From the NCBI GenBank assembly GCA_028752905.1, contig JAQNBH010000010.1, positions 26,268,242-26,332,241 of the forward strand: 64,000 bases of DNA, in the 5' to 3' direction. A program made the translations under genes and the position numbers. Source of the DNA: Cladorhizidae sp. MBARI D1340-BT2. Taxonomy: Eukaryota; Porifera; Demospongiae; Poecilosclerida; Cladorhizidae. The notes below the pieces were generated by a model that saw only the letters and a program-made list of their open reading frames with translations, did no database searches and had not been told where the DNA came from. Each line of letters starts with the position of its first letter. The first letter of the stretch is position 1. Positions 1 to 12,692 of the stretch are shown here, piece by piece.

Positions 1-1775
1 ATTTTTCTAACCATGCTGAAAAGCCTTTCCGGATCAGCATTGGAATGTGGAAGTACCAAGACCCTTTTAACAAGCACACCATATCTGTGACTTTCATGGT
101 CAGATACACACTTCACTTCAGACATGACATAGCAGCCCAAAAATAATCAGTGGCCTTGCTGTTTTCTTTACTAGGACTAAATGTTGGAGCATGCTCGAAA
201 ATCTTGAAATTCAATAGCGAGTGTATCCATCTCATCTGTAGAAAATGATGTAAACCGAGTTGCGAGATTGATAATACCACTGGTAGATATTTTTGTGCGA
301 TTGCGTTGGTCAAGAAATGCTAGTTCTTTGATGACTTTATCTTCAAAAGGAAACTTATCAAGCATTTTTTTGACACCTTGTTTCATAAAAAGCACGAACA
401 CAGAAGAAAAATTTATGCTCAACTGATGTTCCAGCAACTTCATCTTCAAGTTCGTACAAAAGAAGCCTTGTAGATGTACCAATACCAAGTTCATCATTTT
501 GAACTTGATTTTGTTGCTCAAAATAGTGATAATATCATGATCACCAGCACTATTGTTTATAACTTCAGGTTTGATAAAGTTACTCATGTATCCATGAAGC
601 ATGACACGTATGTCTGATTGAAGTGAGCCAATATGACTTGCACTTGTTTGCAAGGCAACAGTAAACTTGTTGAGAGGCTTTAAAGCGAATGATAGAAAGT
701 GGCAAAAAAGCTTTACCAATAGGTCCTTTAACAGTTTGTTAATTCGATGAACTTGCTCATTGGCTGCTGTATTTTCGGCATAAAGAGCAGTCAATAAGCC
801 ACTTAATGCAGCACTCCAAACTTAGCCAGTGTGTGTGGTACAATGCTTCAATTTTATTAGTGGTTTGATATCTGCAAAGTCAGCTTCTATTTCAGAGTAT
901 TCAGCCCATCTTTTTGCAGAGTATTTGAAGTGATAACAAATGTCTACGAGAAGGCTATCAACAGATACTGAAAGTTTTTTTTAAGCCTGCGGTAGCACAT
1001 AGAGCAGCAAGATGGCAAGTGCAACCAAGACTGAATAGTTTTGGTTGTTTTTCCTTAATTCTGCTCAGGACAGAATTATTTCCCCCAACCATTACAGAAG
1101 CTATATCTGATGTATAGCCAATCACATTAGACCATGGGATTCTAATTCCTTTCATAAAGCATCAAACATCGCTTGTGCAGTAGCCGTATTACAAACTGGC
1201 ATTGCTAAGAATTGTGAGATAGCAAAGTGTGCACTTTCATCCCAAACTTTTACCATTATAGCGAAATATTTTCGTACATTTTGATCATTACCCCCATCGC
1301 AAAGGATAGTGAAAGGAGATGATGCACAGGACATTTTCACTGAGTGCAGGAGCAAGAGCATTTTTAATGGTGGCTTGTGTCTTTGTTGCTCCACAAGCAA
1401 ACCCTTCAGCTACTTTACTATTTGGGAACATATTTTTACACAGTTTTGTGAAGTGGTCTCCAGCAGAAAATGCTAAGTTATGCTCTGCTATGAAAATTAT
1501 GAAGCTGTAGTAGCCTGCTCATTAAGTGACTGCTTCTTTTGAGATAGTCATTCTAGCTTAATTTGTGAAAGCTTTGGCACCATCTTTAAGGCGTTTACTC
1601 TCCATATGTCACTTCACTTCATATAATCCTCCACCACCCACTAAAGATCGATTGTACAGATGTTGCAGTGGGCATAACTTGGTCCCTTTCTACTTGATGA
1701 CATGTTGTAGCATCTCCATTCATCTTTCCACTTGCAGATTCTTTTTGGCTTCTTCTGAGGTGGTGGTTCAGCCAT
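1..1775 (-). pseudogene. Decayed hAT-type transposase (hAT copy 1), cut by left window edge
   Basis: Read on the minus strand from an ATG at 1775. The first part resembles a BED/TTF-like zinc finger (WKDEW, then AHCNIC, then an H about 25 residues on). Around 1400-1150 comes the transposase core start (ILCDGGNDQNVRKYF); 1155-958 carries IPWSNVIGYTSDIASVMVGG and GCTCHLAALC, typical of hAT catalytic regions. 794-177 is a long helical middle part. Positions 113-1 encode LPHSNADPERLFSMVRK, the hAT C-terminal dimerisation block, which runs off the window. Several stops and frame changes separate the pieces (for example an in-frame stop after the zinc finger near 1650), so it is not functional. The family is clear from the motif order; the subfamily is not. 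No terminal repeats were identified. Confidence 0.8.
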
Positions 1776-2586
1776 TTTCAGCAGCAACTAGCAACTAAAA
1801 CAGCTGGTGATCTGGTGATCTAAAGCATGCAGCTGCTTTGACCTCAATGTAATCATGGCATCAGTGGTATGCTCATTTTTACCACACAAAGGAAATATTG
1901 GACCTTGATCATTAATGGGTGAGCAAATTCCTGGATCCCTGGACAGAATCTTGAAAAGGCTAAATCCCTGGACAGTCCAGGGCATCCCTGGATGGTTGGG
2001 AGGTCTGACTTAGTGCAGCCACATAGGAGATGATGATTGAAGGGGGGGTGGGGGGGGGTTAATTTTTCAGTTTCCTTGTCCTTCCCCCAGTGACTTTCTT
2101 GAAGCCGAGTGGATGATGGGTAGCCATTGTTAGAAAATACTTGGCGAAGAGTGTCAGTCTCTCTACACACAGTTCTTCTTCAGCCTGTCAAATCTAAACA
2201 TAAAATGTAACGATCCATTTAACAATAATAGCTTGCAGTTGCAGTTAGTAGGCAATAACAATGTAAGCATTTAGTAGGTTGTTGTTAGATCAACAAAAAA
2301 CAAGCATATGCTGTCAGCTCGAAAATTCTTCTTGGGTCTAATTACTCCTTCACCTCAATTGTTATTGGGCAATAGCAATCAAGTCTCCAGCCTACCTGAA
2401 CGAGTTATCCCGAAGGGTAGAGCAAAGGACAGGGAAGGTGAAAGCCCAGGAATACCTTCTACAGCAGCTGTTCGGAAGGGGGAATGCAGTCTCCATGTTG
2501 GAGTCAGTGGGAGGCTGTGGATGAACCCGTTTTGTTTCTAACTGTGCATACATGTTTTGTTGTTAATTAGTATAATGATAGTGTAT

Positions 2587-2970
<384 letters not shown>

Positions 2971-3299
2971 TTAATTTTTTTAAATAATCAACAGAATAAT
3001 AAAAATTATTAAAAAAATTAAAAAAATTAAAAGATTAAGGGACTATTCAGCATAACATTTTTAGCTTTACCAAATATTAGTTATGTTCTCAGACAGCACA
3101 ACTGTTCAGGGATTTGCAACTTGCAAGACAACTATATAGAGTAGGCCTTGACCAATTATTCACCTATTTTTTCCCCCTTATATTCTCGTTTTTTAAAGCT
3201 ATTATTCCTTTTTCTTTCACCTATTAGCTTGAAGAATGTAAAACCATTTCCAGTTTAACATGACAAAGTAAAGGTGTATATACAAAATATTAACTAAAT

Positions 3300-6105
3300 A
3301 ATTGTTGTACTGTAACATCATAGATAGTCCTCTAGTGATGATTGTTGACGATGTGTAAATGAGTTCGACAGAATGGAAAAAACCCGTTCTGCTGCTGCAG
3401 AAGATGGCTGGACCAGCAATATGAGCCTGCAGGCTTCAGCCCAGTTATGAAGATCAACCTCATGTGCCTTCCACCATGCAATCGGGTCTGTGTGACTAAA
3501 TGCATCTTCAGCAGCGGCCAAATAATTAGGTAGCTCCGACTTCAAACCATCAATAACTGGTGTCGAGTCCAAGAAGGTAAACGCACGTAAGGAATCAATG
3601 TCTGCAGCTGTGGGCTTGAGGTCATTTAACTTAGATGGCAAGAAGTAACGAGCTGCTTTGAAAGCAAGTAGAGCAGGCTTGAGTTCATTATCAAACTTTG
3701 TCCGAAAGTAACTAAAGGCTGGTTGGACACATGACTTAGCATATGCAACAAGTTGCTGTTCATGTACAGCATTACCCCCAGCTATTGAAACAGTAGGATA
3801 ATGTTCTGTCAAGATAACTGAGAAGAGCATACTCAGATGTTCATAAGCTACTAGAGCTACAGCACCATCTCCTTCAAAAAGGTAGGTGGCCTTAAAAAAG
3901 GCTCCATGGCATCAAAAGTGATGGAAAGCTCCATTTTTAACTTCCTGCACTTGGCTGTATCATGGAGAATTGCAAGGAGTTTGTTAGAAGTGGCAGGTGG
4001 CTTGCCATCACTTTCCAAGAAGCCTTGTATATCTCCAAAAGTGTTGTGAAGTTGTTGAATCACTTCAAACAAGGAGTAGGTAATACTGTTAGAGTCCTCC
4101 AAATGAGGCGTGACTTAGGACTATGGGAAAATAATCCAATCCAAGCATTGTCCAACACTGGTGTCTTCATGTGTTCCCCAACTAGGCTCTGGCAAATTAT
4201 TCCCAAAAGGTCACCTATTATTCTATTCTCAGGTATTGACCTATTATTCTTTTAAAGGTAGCCTATTATTCCTAAATTATTCTCAACTTTGTTGTATTGA
4301 CTAATGATCATTTCTATAAATGTACCAGATAGTTGAATGTAGTATTCTAATGACTGTTCTTGCTGTTTGCCGAATGAACTTTGGAGAAGTGAAAATACCC
4401 TCTCTGCTGCTGATCAAATTTTGCAGAATATCGGGATACATGTTCTCTATATACCTCCCTACCAAGTTATAAGCATTTAAATCCTGTAGTTTTTGATAAT
4501 TATTAATGAGGTAAATTTTGCCACAATTATATGTTGGGCAACGCTTTAAGCTGAAATTTACAAACTAATGGGAGTTAAAAACCCAAACTTGTTCTGCAGC
4601 ATATCTATTTACTTATATCATGCAAAACATTTTGTTATCATAGGGGTTTTCTTCCTGTGTGAAGCTTTTCAAAGGTCCTCTTATACATTTATCAATGATT
4701 ATTGTGGGCATGTTTAGGGGTGTGGTCATGGGTTGGGCTTGAATAGATGTAGTTTGTCAGCTGGGTATGTTTGACAAATTTTAAATGCAATATATATCAT
4801 ATTGGCCTGTCGGTGATGGAATACCATCTTTAGACAACAAAAATGTACCAAAAAAGTCTAGTCTCTATAGCTGTAGCACTGTATTTGCTAATGCTATATA
4901 CCTGATGACTGATGAGTGATAACACAGTGTACTAGAGGTTTGAACTGTCCTCTTACGGCTCTTAGCATTTGTAGTGCCCTTTGATACCACTCCAGATTGT
5001 ATTTTGCCAACAAAGGAGGTGTCACAATGATTATTCCTGGGAGTTCTCCCAAAACTAAAGGACACCTATTATTCTCAAATTATTCCCGGAATAATTTGCC
5101 AGAGCCTATCCCCAACATGGTCAATTGTATGGGAAAAACAACCAATGTCCATCATATGATTGTACACAACAGTCACTGTCCTCATCGCCACTGAATTCAC
5201 GGAAGCACGGTCACGCATTGCTGCAACAACCAAATTTGAAGAGATTCCCAAATAAGTTGACAAGGTCATAATGATTTGACGGGCAATTTCCTGCTTTTTT
5301 CAAGTACCATCAGCCTACAAACACATTGCTTGATAACCCAATCATGATGTAATGTAATACAATGACCATAGCCTCACAAACATGAGTCGTACCATCAAAA
5401 ATGATTGACACGTGTTTGTCATTGATTACCTTCTTTAGCCGGAATTTCTTCATCAAGCATAAATGGCAACAGTTGCCACAGGTGAGTTGAACTGGTGAGA
5501 GCGAATCCATGCTCCTCTAATAAATATCAACATTGTCGAGTGAAACCCCTGCTATCAACATTGCATTGACTACTTTAACCCTATACGCACGAGTTGAGTC
5601 AGGTAAAGTCTCACCAACAGGGTGGAATTTGCTGTCAAACATTTTGAGAGCTTGAATAATATTATCTTCCTGTTGACCATTCTGGGCTAGCCTCTTCTTT
5701 CCTTTTGGGATTTCACATGGGACTCTAAAATACTTTTCTTGGTGGTATATAACTACCTCTCGGCAAGCAGAACAAAATAGTTTTTTGTTTCTTACAGAGA
5801 AATGTTCATCAGGATATGCCTTGATGCGGTCAGCTGGCACAACACACTTTGGATTCTCAACTACACATCCCTTACTTCGTTTTAGACTGATAGGAGGGCT
5901 CTGGCTTATTTTTATTTTTCTAGCCAAGTCTGAAGAAGTTGGTGAGCGAAGTCTGCTTAGTAGAGACACAACACTAATAGCAGAATCGGAGCTTGACTTG
6001 AACTGATTGCTGCTCTCAGTATCACTGCTCACAATACAGCTACAACTTTCTTCACTTTGCTACAGGCTCTGATTTCCTTGAATCTGTCATATAAACTTCT
6101 GCCAT
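3300..6105 (-). pseudogene. hAT transposase of copy 2, interrupted and frameshifted
   Basis: The likely start is the ATG at 6105 (MAEVYMTDSRKSEPVAK), with a frame change near 6060 into a 171-residue open stretch (6032-5517). That stretch has a CSAC pair at its middle (LFCSACREVVIYHQ), resembling the N-terminal zinc-binding part of BED/TTF hAT proteins. 5510-5310 and 5269-5109 carry the DGTTHVCEA and RDRASVN pieces of the catalytic core. An inserted element occupies 4183-5108. 4182-3857 continues the core, and 3830-3318 ends with WWKAH...LLVQPSSAAAERVFSILSN, the classical hAT dimerisation domain. A further frame change near 3330 precedes the expected LQYN tail. Multiple breaks make it inactive. 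Confidence 0.82.
4183..5108. mobile_element. Non-autonomous hAT element (MITE) inside hAT copy 2
   Basis: A 926-bp insertion with perfect 21-bp terminal inverted repeats beginning TAGGCTCTGGCAAATTATTC. It is flanked by an exact 8-bp duplication TCCCCAAC at 4175-4182 and 5109-5116. Both lengths fit the hAT superfamily. The terminal repeat matches the host element's own end at 16 of 20 positions, and both continue into CCTATTATTCT-like sequence, so it is probably mobilised by the same transposase family. It contains no convincing reading frame. Confidence 0.92.
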
Positions 6106-6374
6106 ATTGTTAGCACATGTACCTAGTTCACTCTAAATAATGCTGTCATTGAAATCGCCTGCCAGACACTTTAACTAATCGCAATGCAGTGTGGAGCAAA
6201 CTCTAGAAAACAAGAAAAAACAAGAGGAACAACCAAAAATATATATATATAGGAGAAGTATATTATTATTCTTTTTGTCGTCTGAATGTTAGCCTATTAT
6301 TTTAGCATCATTCTCAGTTCTTTTGGCTACGTATTATTCTGAAAATTATGCTAGCATAATTTATCAAGGCCTAA

Positions 6375-6700
6375 CCGCATCCCTTGTAGCTGTGGGAAAT
6401 GCTACACAGGTGAGATGATCAGAAGACTGGAGACGAGAGTGAAAGAACATCAAGATGCCTGTAGAAAGTGTAATAAATAGAAGTCTGCAATTGCTGAGCA
6501 TGCATGGGATAATGCACATCCTATTTTGTGAGAGGAAGCCATCATCTTGGGCCAGGCCAGAAGGAACTGCTAGTGAAGGAGGCATTGCACATCGGCTTAG
6601 CATCAAAGTGTGAGCGGTTCAATCGAGACTGTGGAATGGACTTGCCTGGCCGCTGGGGAGCTACTCTGAAGAGCCTGAACTTGAAGCCACGACCACTCTT
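6375..6700 (+). pseudogene. Penelope-like element 3' coding end (GIY-YIG endonuclease remnant), copy 1
   Basis: Translates as RIPCSCGKCYTGEMIRRLET and RVKEHQDACRKC, the GIY-YIG endonuclease signature typical of Penelope-like retroelements, followed by AIAEHAW and a tail ending in CGMDLPGRWG-like sequence. A TAA lies inside the endonuclease part and the frame changes after it. The reverse transcriptase part is missing on the left, where hAT copy 2 begins. A close relative lies at 56449-56792. The element continues through an AT-rich stretch to the tail motif at 7205. Confidence 0.8.
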
Positions 6701-6792
6701 ATTATTTATTTAATATTTATTACTATTATTATTATTACTACTTTATTATTATTATTATTATTACTATTATTATTACTATTACTATTATATAC

Positions 6793-6823
<31 letters not shown>

Positions 6824-7204
6824 TTTATTATTATTTATTTATTATGATTTATTTTATATATTAATATTTTATTTATTATTATTATTATTATTATTAATTT
6901 TTATATTTTTTTATTATTTCATAAATACACACACATATACTCATAAATACACACACATATAATTGTTGTTTTATTTATTTGTTTATTATTTATTGTTTAT
7001 TATTTAATTAATTAATTTATTATTATTACCTTTATAATTTGTTATTATGATTAAAAAAAATTAATTTTATTTGTTTAAATTTAAGATTTTTTAAATTTAC
7101 ATACAGTGGGCACGTGGTGGATAGCTAGCTACTGGTATATATATATACATGTATATTATATATATATATAATTATAGCCTGCTCACATGAGCCTTAGCAT
7201 CACA
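6700..7204. other. AT-rich stretch between Penelope coding end and tail
   Basis: Mostly imperfect TTA/ATT repeats plus short TA and CATA runs. It lies between the GIY-YIG remnant and the Penelope tail motif, as AT-rich DNA also does at 57860-57960. No gene seen. Confidence 0.8.
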
Positions 7205-7300
7205 TCATTCCTGATGAAGGCTAGAGCATCTAGTCGAAAAGTCGAGTGAATACAATTTGAAGTTGATTATGAGAAGGTGATTTTAATCTTCATAAAATTA
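7205..7300 (+). ncRNA. Penelope tail motif, hammerhead-like core (copy 1)
   Basis: CTGATGA at 7211-7217 is followed by a short self-complementary segment (GGCTAG, loop, CTAGTC) and then CGAAA at 7235-7239, then the shared AATTTGAAGTTGATTAT block. CUGANGA plus stem plus GAAA is the hammerhead ribozyme core layout, and Penelope-like elements are known to carry such motifs. An extra A before the stem and an unclear stem III mean activity is unproven. Confidence 0.5.
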
Positions 7301-7539
7301 TTATCTACAGCCCTGAATTAAAGCCAAGATATGGTACAAACCACAATGGTAAAGTGTGAGTGTTTGAGCAAAACACATTTTTAAACATAACAAGATTCAA
7401 AGTGAGTGGGTAAAACTGTATACCATAAATCAGCTTTCATCAGGGCAAATTAAAATAAGAACAATGCAACGCATCCACCCATACTGGCAACGAGTTTCAC
7501 ACAACGATTCATGACACATGTAGATGGACGTAACTTCAC

Positions 7540-10500
7540 GTGCACAGTCTTGAGAGTCGAGACCCAGAACAGGACGCTTGCTGCATGATTGCCCTCTTCG
7601 CAATCAGAATGGTCCAGGACCTGACAATGTTTTATGTAAGCCGGACATCTAGCCAGGAATTGCTACCAAAGAAACAAGCAAGGGATGTCTGTCAGGGGTA
7701 ACAGGCATCATGAGCCCTCATGACCCGAGTGCTACAATGGGGAGGTTAGGTGAGATTGAAGTAGATACGATGTTGGACTCTGGATCATCTGTACCACTGA
7801 TGTGGAAGGAGATTCTCACACATGCAAAGGGAGTTATCCACATCCTAGGCCCAACACAACTATGACTGATGACAGCATCAGGACAACAGCAGCCACATCT
7901 GTGTTCCTATATATACAAATTGGTGAGCTACAAGTCAAACATAATGTTGTTGTAGTGGATACTTTAGTAATTCTGGGGGTAGATTTCCTATGCAAACGTG
8001 GTCCTCGATTTTACGTAATGGTCTGTAATACCACTGCAGCATCAGTAATAAATGAAAAGGTGGCCCCTGTTTTACTGATATATGAGGCTTCACGAAAAAA
8101 TAGAGGGTAAAGCGTGTGATTGCAGAAATCAAACAGCCGGGATCAGATGTAGTGGAGGAATGTGCTGTCCTTATATATCACAAAACAACAAGATTTGAAT
8201 TGCCTGAGTCTATTCTTGCAGAAGTTGTACAGGAATTCCAAGCCCTAATCCAAACAACACCAGGTGAACAAAGGCTGCCTTGGACTTTATACCCACAAAG
8301 GGCAATCCTATCAAAGTCCCACCATGTCGCACACCAGCACATTATCGAAAGGAAATTGAAAACTTATTTCACACTATGCTAGAGCAGGGCATAATCGAAG
8401 AAAGTTCTAGCCCTTGATGGCACCAGTAGTGTTTGTTCCAAAGAAATCCGGTGTTATCAGGCTGTGTTGATTATAGGGAACTTAATTAGAATACCACAAA
8501 AGATGCTTACCCTCCCTTACCTGATGAAGTTCAGGACTGGTTCATTGTCAGGCTCGACCCTATTCTCAACATTGGACTTACAGAGCGGGGGCTGGCAGCT
8601 ACCAGTAAGTCCTAACGACCAAGAAAAAACATCATTTTGCCCAGGGCCCGGAATGGGTCTGTTCCAGTTTAAACGAATGCCATTTGGATTGACTGGAGTG
8701 CCCAGCTCCTTGTCTCATGGATAAATTGTTAGGTCTTCCTTTTGTGACAATCTACTTGGACGATATTTTGGTGCACTCCCCAGATGACATTGTGCTCACC
8801 CACGAGAAGTCTTTGAATGTCTGCTGGCCTTACACTACGAGGGAAGAAATGCCATCAGACTCCTTACAGTGGATATCTGGGCCACACTTTTACAGGAATA
8901 GGCATCTCTCCAGATCCACAGAAGATCCAAGCAGTATTACAAATTCCAGAACCAATGGACGTCAAAGTGGTCCACCACTTCATTGGGCTTGCATCCTATT
9001 ATCGGAGATATTTCCCCGATATTGCAGCACCGCTCAATGCTTTCACAAAAAAGGGCGCACCATTCTCTTGGAACCATGACGGCAAGATATTGTTCAATAA
9101 CCTGAAGGAAGATCTAATCAGTGCTCCTATATTGGCATATCCCTGTTTTGATCAGTTCTCCCCAGAATTCAATCTGCAAACAGATGCAAGTGCTGTTGGT
9201 ATTGGAGCGGTGTAAGAACAGGACAGACATGTCATCGTGTTATGCCAATCATTCTTTCACACAGTCAGAGCGGCAGTACAGCGCAATCCAGAGAGAATGT
9301 TTGGGAATCACATACGCACCAAAGCAATTTTGTCATTATCTTCTTGGACGACATTTCAAACTCTTTACAGACCATGTCCCATTGCAGTGGCTTTCAGCCC
9401 CAAAGATGGAGGGTATGCTCTGTCATTGGCACTAGCTCTTCAAGAGTATAATTTGCAAGTTGTGCATCGATAAGGTTCGCTCAACACTAGTGCAGATGCA
9501 CCCACGACTGGAAATTCTTCCTTGTGCTCTCACACTAGCTCTTCCTCATTATTGCACCACTAAACTGCGAGAAGCACAACAAGCTGATATCATCTCAAAA
9601 GTGATACAAGCTGAACCAAGAGTGTCAAGTCCTCCTCGTGGCCGAGAGTGGGGCCGTTACCCTTGGTGCAGAATGTGAACCTGTGGGGTCAGCTTAAAGT
9701 TATCGATGATATGCTCGGCAGACGCTATATACCCAACCCTATGTGCAATGCTGTAACTGTGCCTGTCCTTCCGCTAAGCATGCACAACAAGCTCTCGTGC
9801 ATAATCACGACATTTCAGCTGCAGGACATCAAGATGCAGAGAACTCTTCAGCAACTACGCCAGGAGGCTTACTGGGTAAGGATGGCAAGGGACGTACAAC
9901 AGTACTGTAGGGAGTGTGTAAAGCAGAACAGTCAGAGCTCACAATGCCCTAACGGGCACCATTGACAAATGTTCCCATTGGCAAGTCTTGGGAAATGCTA
10001 GCTGTTGATGTGTTAGAAGTTCCCATCTCCCGCAATAACCATCTCTACCTACTAGTGATTCAAGACTCTTTTACTAAGTGGGAAGCAATACTCATGCCAG
10101 ATCAGACAGCAAACCGTATCACAGAGAACTGATAAAGTTGTTCTCTACATTTGGCCAGCCTGCAATCTTGCACTCAGATCAAGGACGTAGTTTTGAAAGC
10201 ACAGACCTTGAACAAGCATTGGAAGCATTTGGGGTAAAAAAGTCAGGAACTACGGCATATCATCCTTAGATGGAATGATCGAGCAATTTAACCGTACACT
10301 TCTGCAACTTTTACGAAGCCATGTAGACAAACAAGACAACTGGAGAAAACATCTACCACTCATTCTACATGCCTATCGCACATCCATCCACTCATCTACT
10401 CTCTCCACTCCGTTTCTCTAATGTATGGAAGAAACCACTCTAAAGTATCTCTCGCCAAGTCAGCTGCATTTGATGCTTAGATATACCCCGAGAACCTGCA

Positions 10501-10930
10501 GGCAAAATTAGCAGAACTCAGAGATTTTGTGGAAGCAAACCTTGCATCTGCTGCACACTCGCAAAAGTGCACATATGACCAACACTCCTCAATTTGCAGG
10601 TGACACTGCTTGGCTCATTGCTGGAAAGTTGAAACCTCGATGGGAAGGAGGTTAGATGGTGAAATCAATCAAGAGCTCGCTCAATGTTGACATTCAGGAT
10701 AGCAACTGATCGAGAATTGTGCATTTCAACTGTCTATGACATAGAATTCAACCAGACATTTCTGAGGCTCAAGATGGAACCACACCATGTGAAACCCACC
10801 TAGAGTCGACCACATCACAATCTTCCCACCTACTGAAATGCCACATAGACGTTACCCCCAAAGGGACCATCAGCCTCCAGAACATTATGGAACCTAATGC
10901 TCGGGACTAGCTTTTATAAAGGGGGAGCGT
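7540..10930 (+). mobile_element. Decayed Ty3/Gypsy retrotransposon, internal region (Gypsy copy 1)
   Basis: Domain order is gag-protease-RT-RNase H-integrase. A gag zinc knuckle survives at 7628-7663 (C..x2..stop..GHLARNC, second Cys now a TAA). The protease active site DSGSS is near 7776 and its second motif VDTLVILGVDFL near 7950-7995. The reverse transcriptase catalytic YLDDI is at 8753-8767. RNase H begins FNLQTDASAVGIGAV (9169-9215). The integrase zinc-binding part (about 9780-9950) and core with HSDQG (about 10170) follow, then YHP and IEQFNRTLLQLL (about 10255-10310). Many stops and frame changes show it is dead. A purine tract (aaagggggagcg) lies just before the LTR at 10932. No 5' LTR was found; the left part is ill-defined. 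Confidence 0.88.
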
Positions 10931-10931
10931 A

Positions 10932-11141
10932 TGTAGGCTAATTGCAGTTGCACTGAAATTGTAATTAGTGTCTCATTGTAATTATGATGATTGCATAATT
11001 AGCCACCTTGGCAACTGTTATATACATATATGGATGTGTTGATGTGATCTTGTGACTGAGCTAGATGTGGCTTGAGTTATTGATTGTCAGATATACAAAA
11101 CCTATTGATTGTCAGATATACAAAACCGGTTGATTCTTACA
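10932..11141 (+). repeat. Candidate 3' LTR of Gypsy copy 1
   Basis: Begins TGTAGGCTAATTGC directly after a polypurine tract and ends near CTTACA, giving a TG...CA segment of about 210 bp. It contains a direct repeat of about 24 bp (TTGATTGTCAGATATACAAA) at 11079 and 11103. The partner 5' LTR is not visible, so the right boundary is inferred. Confidence 0.55.
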
Positions 11142-12297
11142 GCTATAATTTATTTTGAAAATTGATATGTTGGACAACCTATATGAAACAATAGGTTCTG
11201 TACTTTTGTAAGGCCATACAACAAAGGAGGTCTACTTTTATATGGCCTAACTTTATTATACAACACTGTTATCTCCTTTCCTCTCCAAACCCTTCAAGGA
11301 AAACCCCCCTGAGTTGTACACTTATATACTTTAGGGCTGAAGGCTCCCTCAGGGAGAAGCACCCCCCCCCCTTCTTGCAACATACCATTTACTGTGGCCA
11401 GAACCGCTTAACAATTGTGCTATATATGCTGGGCTCTGGATTAGCCAAAATGCTATAGCTATATACTTGGAGGGGAAAACAAAACAATTGAAAAAATGTA
11501 TGCTGAAAGAAGAGCAATGGGCATAAGATACCCGATAGAGCAACACACATCCTAATAAATAAATAAAATTCAATTAGCTCCATGTAGCCACACCTAATAG
11601 GATAGATACCGTTATTAGATTAGAAATTCATCATAATGGAATCTCATTACTGTTGTCATATGCAGCCCATCTTGCAGTCAGTTTTCTTTCCCGAATCGTA
11701 TATACATATATCCTCAGTAAACTTGTAAAGTGCGCTAACCTTCAGTTATTTACGCAAACTTGTAATCTTCAGTTATTTACACAAATTTGTGAAGTGTTGG
11801 TCAAAACACAGATTCCTTGGTAAGATTAAAAATTCCTGAGTGTCTAGTCAAAGTACCATTATAGCTAGACAACTTCTCACTATATGGGGATATGGCACCT
11901 GCACCAGGAGTCACACCTGTGTTATAAATATAATCAAATTCCTGTCGACTTTTGAATAGCACTATTAGCATAGAGGCCAAACATCATTGGTGTTCCTCAG
12001 TGAACATCAAACATGTTTATAGAAGTAAGTTGGAATAGGCTTCCATGTGTCAAGTAAGAGATTTACTACTTGGATCATATACGACATTATGACTACTATT
12101 CTTTCTCTGTTCCATTTCACTTTCCAGTCGAGCCAAAGCCGCCACTTCCCCGATCAGAGGACGGCAGCTCCTACAAACAGTGGGTGTGGCATAATAAAAA
12201 CGACACATCATGTAATTATATTCCTCTATGGAAGAAATAACCGCATTCATAATCAGTATAAACCCACCAACATTCTACTGAGCTGCACTCGAAGCAT
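11142..12297. other. No gene recognised
   Basis: Low-complexity, AT-leaning sequence right of the Gypsy LTR. Short frames on the minus strand (11349-11583) show no domain or conserved motif. Nothing else seen. Confidence 0.6.
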
Positions 12298-12470
12298 ATC
12301 AATTACAATAACCTTCCCAATAATCAACTAGAATTTGTATTCTCTCGATGTTTCGACCAGATGGTCCAGCCTTCATCAGGAAGGAAGGCTAGAGCATCTA
12401 TATGGTCGAAACGTCGAGAGTACAATTTCAAGCTGATTATTGAGAAAGTTATTATAATGTTACGTCAACT
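12298..12470. repeat. Head-to-head pair of Penelope tail motifs (copies 2a and 2b)
   Basis: The minus-strand copy (12380-12301) and plus-strand copy (12381-12470) of the GATGAAGGCTAGAGC...CGAAACGTCGAGAG motif meet near 12380, giving a large inverted repeat that could fold as one hairpin. No coding sequence accompanies them. Confidence 0.85.
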
Positions 12471-12525
12471 GAGTTCATTTAGAATATCAATTAATGTTTC
12501 TTGTTATAATGTAGTGTACTCCCAT

Positions 12526-12692
12526 TAGCAGGTTTTCATTTAGGGGGCGGCTGCCTCCCCCCTTGGAAATTGTATTATTAAAATTCTTATTGATGTTGAT
12601 AAGTGCTTGACATCATGCCCACCACCTTAGATTCCTCCAGTTGCCCCCCCCCCCCCCCTTGGACAATTTTCTAAATGAAACCCTGATTAGTT
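12526..12692. mobile_element. Short fold-back element with TTTCATTTAG ends
   Basis: The left end AGGTTTTCATTTAG and right end CTAAATGAAACCCT are inverted repeats of about 14-18 bp around a 130-bp core containing a poly-C run (12642-12658). It is probably a small non-autonomous element; no target duplication could be fixed. Confidence 0.45.

Larger units (their letters stand above)
3142..6373 (-). mobile_element. hAT transposon copy 2 (coding strand minus)
   Basis: The ends are similar inverted repeats: left TAGGCCTTGACCAATTATTC at 3142 and, on the other strand, TAGGCCTTGATAAATTATGC ending at 6373. Between them lies a minus-strand transposase remnant. The flanking 8-mers (atatagag and accgcatc) do not match, so no target duplication survives at this level. 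The right end abuts a Penelope-like fragment at 6375, suggesting insertion into that element followed by loss or rearrangement on the left. Confidence 0.65.
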
